A stretch of 5,056 nt of DNA, taken from NCBI GenBank assembly GCA_964651495.1, contig CAZYWP010000168.1, positions 1-5,056 of the forward strand. The letters are read 5' to 3'. The position numbers and the translations under genes are program-made. This DNA comes from CAZNVB01 sp964651495. GTDB lineage: Bacteria > Acidobacteriota > Aminicenantia > Aminicenantales > UBA8522. Below are positions 1-5,056 of this stretch, piece by piece; position 1 is the stretch's first letter, and every line of letters begins with the position of its first letter. The notes below the pieces were generated by a model that worked only from the letters and a program-made list of their open reading frames with translations, did no database searches and was not told the origin of the DNA.

Positions 1-294
1 GCCGTGGCCGAATTTGAGCAGTCCCTCCGGCTCGACCCGCAGAACAAGAATGCCCTGGCTAACCTGGGAAGCCTTTATCTCGGGCTGGGGGAATTGGACA
101 GAGCGCTGGGAGTCTATCTTAAGGCTTCAGCCGTAGACCCGGCCAACGCCGTGCTGCACAATAACCTGGCGGTGATCTATTTTAACAAAGGCGAGTATGC
201 GAAATCCTGGGAGCATGCGCAGAAAGCGGAGAAATTAGGTCTAACGCCCCATCCCGATTTCCTCAGGGAGCTCAAAAGAAAGATAGGCAAATAG
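1..294 (+). CDS. TPR-repeat protein, C-terminal fragment (5' end outside window)
   Basis: Reading frame open from the first base to a TAG at 292-294, giving 97 visible residues. It contains the second helix of one tetratricopeptide repeat (about residues 1-13, ending in LDP), then two full repeats: about 17-49 (NALANLGSLY... then DPAN) and about 50-83 (AVLHNNLAVIY... then a LGL ending). The small and large residues sit at the usual TPR places (L, G, Y, A, A, P). A short basic tail with ELKRKIGK closes the protein. The GTG at position 4 lies inside a repeat helix, so it is not taken as the start; the true start is upstream of the window. TPRs form superhelical scaffolds for protein-protein contacts; the partner cannot be told from this piece. 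It converges on the minus-strand gene ending at 332, with no clear terminator in the 37-bp gap. Confidence 0.85.
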   Translation, partial: AVAEFEQSLRLDPQNKNALANLGSLYLGLGELDRALGVYLKASAVDPANAVLHNNLAVIYFNKGEYAKSWEHAQKAEKLGLTPHPDFLRELKRKIGK

Positions 295-331
295 GCCGCG
301 AAAACCCGTGATCAGGATTTCGGACCGGGGG

Positions 332-1540
332 TCATTCGGCGAAATAGCCGAGCCGGTGCAGGACCGAGCAAGCCCGGTTTTTCACCCGCACCGTGATATT
401 CTTGAACTGCTTGTCCTTGACGTAATTCTCCGGTGAGTAATACAGAATATAGTACACGCTGGAACTCTCGATGGCATGCTGGAAGCCGGCGGCGGGGTTC
501 TGCGAGCTGTCGACGATCCCGCCGGTGGCTTGGGCGACCTGGGAGAAAGCCCGGTAGAAATCTTCAGACTGCTCCCGCATAGTAACCCCGGTAACGTGTT
601 CCGGCTCCTTGTTCATGAAGACAAGGTTGAAATTGATGGACGAGTCGGAGAAGGCCTTGTTGAGCAGGTCCGTGTTCAGGGAGACGTCGCGCGAGTACAT
701 CTGGAAGAGGTCCTGCAGGTCGCTCATGATGTTGGGCTGGTCCTGATAGGCATCCAGGAGAATGTTCAGGGCCATAGACGGGATCTCCGGCCGGTATTCC
801 CTCTGGTAGATGAAGAAGACATACTTCTGCCCCTCAACGCGCTTGAGAGCGTAGGCGAAGCGGACGAATTTCCGCTCGTCGATCAGCCGCTGCTGCTCCA
901 TCTTCTCGGCCGTGTCCTTGTACCGGCTGAGCAGGAACTCGATCCCCGTCATGGCGGTCGAGGAGTCCGATTCGATATCCGCCCGGCCGCTCGTCCCCGA
1001 GATCGTGCGCACGAACCGCTTCAGGTCGTTGAGCAGGCCGTTGTACTCCGAGCCTCCGGTCTTGATGTCTTTTTTCAACAGGCTGTTCATCTCCTGGGCC
1101 AGGACCTCTTTCGGCTTGGTCGCCAACGCCTGGGGGGAGAGCGAGTAGCTCTTCAGCGGCGTCTGAATGACCATGCTGTCCGTGGGAAGGAGGACCTGCT
1201 GGAAGAGGAAATCAATCAGCTCGCTCAATTTCGGCGTGTAATCGGTCAGCTGGAAAAGAAGATAAAAGTGCCGGGCAACCGCCGGGTTGAACTCCTGAGG
1301 TCCCTCTCTCCTTTCCAGGCCGGATTTTCTGACCAGGTAGAGCGCCTGAATTTTTTGCGGCTTGCCGTCCTCGAGGAGCTCGAAATCCTCGATGGCGAGG
1401 TTGTCGATGAACTGGCCGCCGTCCGTCACCCGGACTGGAACAGAGATGTTGGTGACGGTGACTTCGACCTTTTCCTGGGGAAAAAGGAAGAGAACGGCCG
1501 CCAGTACGGCGAAGATCAGGATTAGGAATAACTTTTTCAT
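332..1540 (-). CDS. VWFA-related domain protein, exported or membrane-anchored, MIDAS-less
   Basis: 402 residues, ATG at 1540 to TGA at 332. Residues 1-20 are a lysine-led hydrophobic segment (MKKLFLILIF...) without a clear AxA site or lipobox, so either a signal peptide or an N-terminal anchor. Residues 25-65 carry the family's leading beta-sandwich signature (VTVTNISVPVRV, then EDFELLEDGKPQKI). Residues 91-115 match the first strand and helix of a von Willebrand A fold, 237-253 a later strand (QKYVFFIYQREYRPEI), 300-310 another strand, 332-345 the 'ATGG' helix-turn, and 362-402 the C-terminal YYILYYSPEN...LHRLGYF ending. The metal-binding DxSxS expected near residue 97 is replaced by QLTDY, so metal-dependent ligand binding is doubtful. 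This layout is known from Acidobacteriota-type genomes; the family's function is not established, though an envelope role is likely. The start is set by the Shine-Dalgarno at 1550-1555. A loose TAAAAT at 1580-1585 is the only -10-like sequence seen nearby. Confidence 0.85.
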   Translation of the reverse strand: MKKLFLILIFAVLAAVLFLFPQEKVEVTVTNISVPVRVTDGGQFIDNLAIEDFELLEDGKPQKIQALYLVRKSGLERREGPQEFNPAVARHFYLLFQLTDYTPKLSELIDFLFQQVLLPTDSMVIQTPLKSYSLSPQALATKPKEVLAQEMNSLLKKDIKTGGSEYNGLLNDLKRFVRTISGTSGRADIESDSSTAMTGIEFLLSRYKDTAEKMEQQRLIDERKFVRFAYALKRVEGQKYVFFIYQREYRPEIPSMALNILLDAYQDQPNIMSDLQDLFQMYSRDVSLNTDLLNKAFSDSSINFNLVFMNKEPEHVTGVTMREQSEDFYRAFSQVAQATGGIVDSSQNPAAGFQHAIESSSVYYILYYSPENYVKDKQFKNITVRVKNRACSVLHRLGYFAE

Positions 1541-1549
1541 TATTCATCC

Positions 1550-1555
1550 CCTCCT
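1550..1555 (-). promoter_or_regulatory. Shine-Dalgarno AGGAGG that decides the start of the VWFA-related gene
   Basis: The minus strand reads AAAAGGAGGGG followed by two overlapping-region ATGs. The ATG at 1540 lies 9 nt after AGGAGG and opens the 402-codon frame. The other, at 1547, lies only 2 nt after the G run and opens a shadow frame. Spacing therefore supports 1540. Confidence 0.8.
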
Positions 1556-1642
1556 TTTATCTGATACTGCCTTTATCTCATTTTATTCCACTCCCCACTT
1601 TTATCCTCCAAGGGGGGAGGGGAAGCTTTGGGCTGCGGCCGA

Positions 1643-1670
1643 ATTATCTATGGCGTTAGCATTAGATAAT
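1643..1670. repeat. AT-rich 8-bp perfect inverted repeat in the spacer upstream of the VWFA-related gene
   Basis: ATTATCTA (1643-1650) and TAGATAAT (1663-1670) are exact reverse complements separated by 12 nt; the inner GC/GC at 1653-1654 and 1659-1660 can also pair. It is an AT-rich island between GC-rich flanks, centred about 115 bp before the ATG at 1540. It could be a regulator site or part of a small repeated element. It has no T-run on either strand, so it is not a typical terminator. Confidence 0.6.
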
Positions 1671-1671
1671 A

Positions 1672-1730
1672 CGCCCGCCGGGCAAAAAACGTTACTTCGG
1701 GCGGGAGGAGTCTTGTTTTTCGAAATTTCG
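1672..1730. repeat. Cluster of short palindromes downstream of the VWFA remnant
   Basis: Three short symmetric sequences sit within 60 bp. GCCCG-C-CGGGC lies at 1673-1683, with its left side also pairing as CGCCCG (1672-1677) with CGGGCG (1698-1703). CGAAATTTCG, a perfect 10-bp palindrome, lies at 1721-1730, just after the stop of the 53-codon frame on the minus strand. A/T runs at 1684-1689 and 1716-1720 are not placed directly after a stem, so I do not call an intrinsic terminator. Meaning unknown. Confidence 0.4.
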
Positions 1731-1738
1731 TCCCCCCA

Positions 1739-1900
1739 TCAGCGGAGAAAATACCCGGAGCGATGGTAGACCTGGTAGCCTTTGAAGACTCTGACCGGGA
1801 CCTCGACATTCAGGACGAGCGACTGCTCGACGAAGGACTGCTGGGCCTCGGACGGAAGAGAAAAGAAAAGAAGAACAACCAGCGGAAGGATCGTCTTCAT
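1739..1900 (-). pseudogene. Internally deleted VWFA-related paralogue (53 codons), or a small secreted peptide
   Basis: ATG at 1900 to TGA at 1739-1741, 53 codons. Residues 1-19 are a classical signal peptide (MKTILPLVVLLFFSLPSEA, then QQ) with a type I cleavage site. Residues 28-37 (LVLNVEVPVRV region) match the first strand of VWFA-related proteins, as in the neighbour's VTNISVPVRV. The next residues jump to the family's extreme C-terminus: YQVYHRSGYFLR against the neighbour's CSVLHRLGYFAE, with V, H, R, G, Y and F shared and the stop at the same place. Roughly 350 codons of middle are missing while the frame is kept, so an in-frame deletion with a junction between residues about 35 and 42 is the simplest reading. 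A good ribosome site (AGAGGA at 1909-1914, 8 nt spacing) and a sigma-54 promoter remain upstream. The mature product would be about 34 residues; whether it is made or useful is unknown. Confidence 0.65.
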
Positions 1901-1991
1901 AACCTTAATCCTCTTTCTTCGGTCTGCCGCGCTCCCGCCGGCCGAAGATGGAATCCCTGACTTCTGACAATATAAGCCTTCCTCTCGGATA

Positions 1992-2010
1992 GTGCAAGCG
2001 GCGTGCCAAG
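1992..2010 (-). promoter_or_regulatory. Sigma-54 (RpoN) promoter, -24/-12 type
   Basis: The minus strand reads TTGGCACGCCGCTTGCACT. It matches the known sigma-54 consensus TGGCACG-N4-TTGCW at every strongly conserved position, and the -24 GG and -12 GC are exactly 10 nt apart. Predicted transcription start is near 1982, giving a leader of about 82 nt to the ATG at 1900. It would need an enhancer-binding activator. Candidate half-sites upstream (TCTGG/CCAGA at 2041-2054, CTGG/CCAG at 2055-2071) are short and unproven. A TATATT at 1969-1974 could alternatively act as a sigma-70 -10, with TTGCAC as a poor -35 at 17 nt. Confidence 0.7.
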
Positions 2011-2122
2011 ATAGCCGAATTCAACGTTTCCCTTTCTTCCTCTGGGGCGCCAGACTGGATACGAAGGCCAGCGGAAAGGAATTTTATGCCGCCCCCTGTC
2101 AAGTTTCTTGCCAGTCGGAGGC

Positions 2123-4834
<2,712 letters not shown>

Positions 4835-4856
4835 GATTCACCGCTATGAACCATCT

Positions 4857-4886
4857 ATTATAGAGGATTCGCCGGAATTTAGGGAA
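4857..4886 (-). promoter_or_regulatory. Probable uvrA promoter (perfect TATAAT, weak -35)
   Basis: On the minus strand TATAAT lies at 4862-4857, about 23 nt before the uvrA ATG, so transcription should start near 4850 with a very short leader (about 16 nt). At 18 nt upstream is TTCCCT (4886-4881), a poor match to TTGACA. A weak -35 covered by a dyad suggests activator or repressor control, but this is inference. Confidence 0.55.
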
Positions 4887-4904
4887 CCAGTCCGGTCGGT
4901 TCCC
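4882..4904. promoter_or_regulatory. Dyad GGGAACC-N9-GGTTCCC over the uvrA -35 region, candidate operator
   Basis: GGGAACC (4882-4888) and GGTTCCC (4898-4904) are exact 7-bp reverse complements with a 9-nt spacer. The uvrA-proximal arm overlaps the -35-like sequence. Position and symmetry fit a repressor site; uvrA is SOS-controlled in many bacteria. The spacing does not match the LexA boxes I know (CTGT-N8-ACAG, GAAC-N4-GTTC), so the binding protein is unknown. Confidence 0.5.
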
Positions 4905-4931
4905 CCCGTCGAGGCTCCGGTATTGGATTCG

Positions 4932-5054
4932 TCAGCCCGCTCGTTTCCCCAGCGAGGAAACTCGCTTCGAACTCAGCCTTCGCTCTTCTCTCCTTTCAGT
5001 CGAGAAACCGTGCCCGCTCAGGCTTCGACGGACTTCCTCATCCAACACCGTCGC
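4932..5054 (-). other. Short open frame at right edge, doubtful coding
   Basis: A minus-strand frame enters from beyond the window and stops at TGA 4932-4934 after 41 codons. The product is rich in R and S (for example TERREERRLSSKR) and resembles no family I recognise. It lies inside the inverted-repeat segment, where a plus-strand frame is also stop-free from 4864 to the edge but lacks a start codon. Stop-poor GC-rich repeat DNA explains both. It might instead be the tail of a gene upstream of uvrA. Confidence 0.15.
4943..4966. other. Two overlapping, mutually exclusive hairpins
   Basis: AGCGAG (4951-4956), loop GAAA, CTCGCT (4961-4966) is a perfect 6-bp stem closed by a GNRA-type tetraloop on the plus strand. 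GTTTCC (4943-4948) and GGAAAC (4956-4961) form a second perfect 6-bp stem that shares bases with the first. Only one can form at a time. No T-run follows, so neither is a typical terminator. Confidence 0.5.
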
Positions 5055-5056
5055 CT

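Larger units (their letters stand above)
4912..5056. repeat. Inverted-repeat-bounded, repeat-rich non-coding segment (runs to window edge)
   Basis: AGGCTCCGGTATTGGAT (4912-4928) matches the reverse complement of 5040-5056, AGGCGACGGTGTTGGAT, at 14 of 17 positions. The segment between is internally repetitive. GCCCGCTC occurs at 4935-4942 and 5012-5019. CTCAGCCTTCG at 4972-4982 is repeated as CTCAGGCTTCG at 5017-5027. Overlapping hairpins lie at 4943-4966. No start codon opens a long frame on the plus strand. It could be a miniature inverted-repeat element, a REP-type element or a structured RNA. The right arm ends exactly at the window edge, so the true boundary and any target duplication cannot be seen. 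Confidence 0.5.

Noticed and set aside
295..331. Possible bidirectional terminator between the convergent genes
   Set aside because: Only a 4-bp CCCG/CGGG pairing with a long loop and no T-run on either side.
476..1525. Plus-strand open frame of 349 codons
   Set aside because: Antisense shadow of the VWFA-related gene, with low-complexity leucine, glutamate and arginine-rich product and no domain.
1362..1769. Plus-strand frames crossing the 1541-1738 spacer
   Set aside because: Continue from a shadow of the VWFA-related gene and have no family resemblance; the minus-strand genes explain the region better.
2041..2054. TCTGG/CCAGA hairpin as a uvrA terminator
   Set aside because: Only 5 bp and no T-run after it on the minus strand.
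2097..2114. Second sigma-54-like site and a TTGACA just after uvrA (minus strand)
   Set aside because: The -12 reads GA instead of the near-invariant GC. The TTGACA has no -10 at 16-18 nt; the TAAAAT nearby is only 10 nt away.
4960..4975. TTCGAA sequence suggesting a tRNA T-loop
   Set aside because: No acceptor stem, anticodon arm or D-loop can be fitted on either strand.
5002..5043. Resemblance of minus-strand GAGGAAGTCCG to the conserved RNase P RNA segment
   Set aside because: One base is missing from the core and no other RNase P landmarks are present; chance match.

Overview
This is a 5 kb stretch of a GC-rich bacterial genome. The best guess for the source is a Candidatus Aminicenantes or other Acidobacteriota-type organism. 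The 402-residue protein at 332-1540 has the layout of the 'VWFA-related' family that is expanded in those lineages. It sits beside a tetratricopeptide (TPR) protein and a UvrA with a variant first zinc site. This is inference from family distribution; the window holds no phylogenetic marker RNA.

Layout from left to right. Positions 1-294 (+) are the C-terminal end of a TPR protein cut by the window edge. It converges, with a 37-bp gap, on a secreted or membrane-anchored VWFA-related protein (332-1540, -). The spacer upstream of that gene (1541-1738) carries several short inverted repeats. Next comes a 53-codon reading frame on the minus strand (1739-1900). It has a signal peptide, the first beta-strand of a VWFA-related protein, and then directly the family's C-terminal 'HRxGYF' ending. 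It reads as a paralogue whose interior has been deleted in frame. Ahead of it is a near-consensus sigma-54 promoter (1992-2010). Positions 2123-4834 (-) are a complete uvrA (903 aa), the damage-recognition ATPase of nucleotide excision repair. Its upstream region has a perfect TATAAT box and a 7-bp dyad over the -35 position. From 4912 to the right edge lies a repeat-rich, apparently non-coding segment bounded by imperfect 17-bp inverted repeats.

All complete genes here are on the minus strand. uvrA is a housekeeping repair gene with its own promoter and no visible functional link to the VWFA-related genes downstream. The 53-codon remnant and the 402-aa gene could share a transcript from the sigma-54 promoter, since no convincing terminator separates them.

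No defence system, CRISPR array, tRNA, rRNA or intact mobile element was found. The observations most worth following are the collapsed VWFA paralogue behind an intact sigma-54 promoter, the inverted-repeat-bounded element at 4912-5056, the dyad at the uvrA promoter, and a run of nine G inside uvrA.
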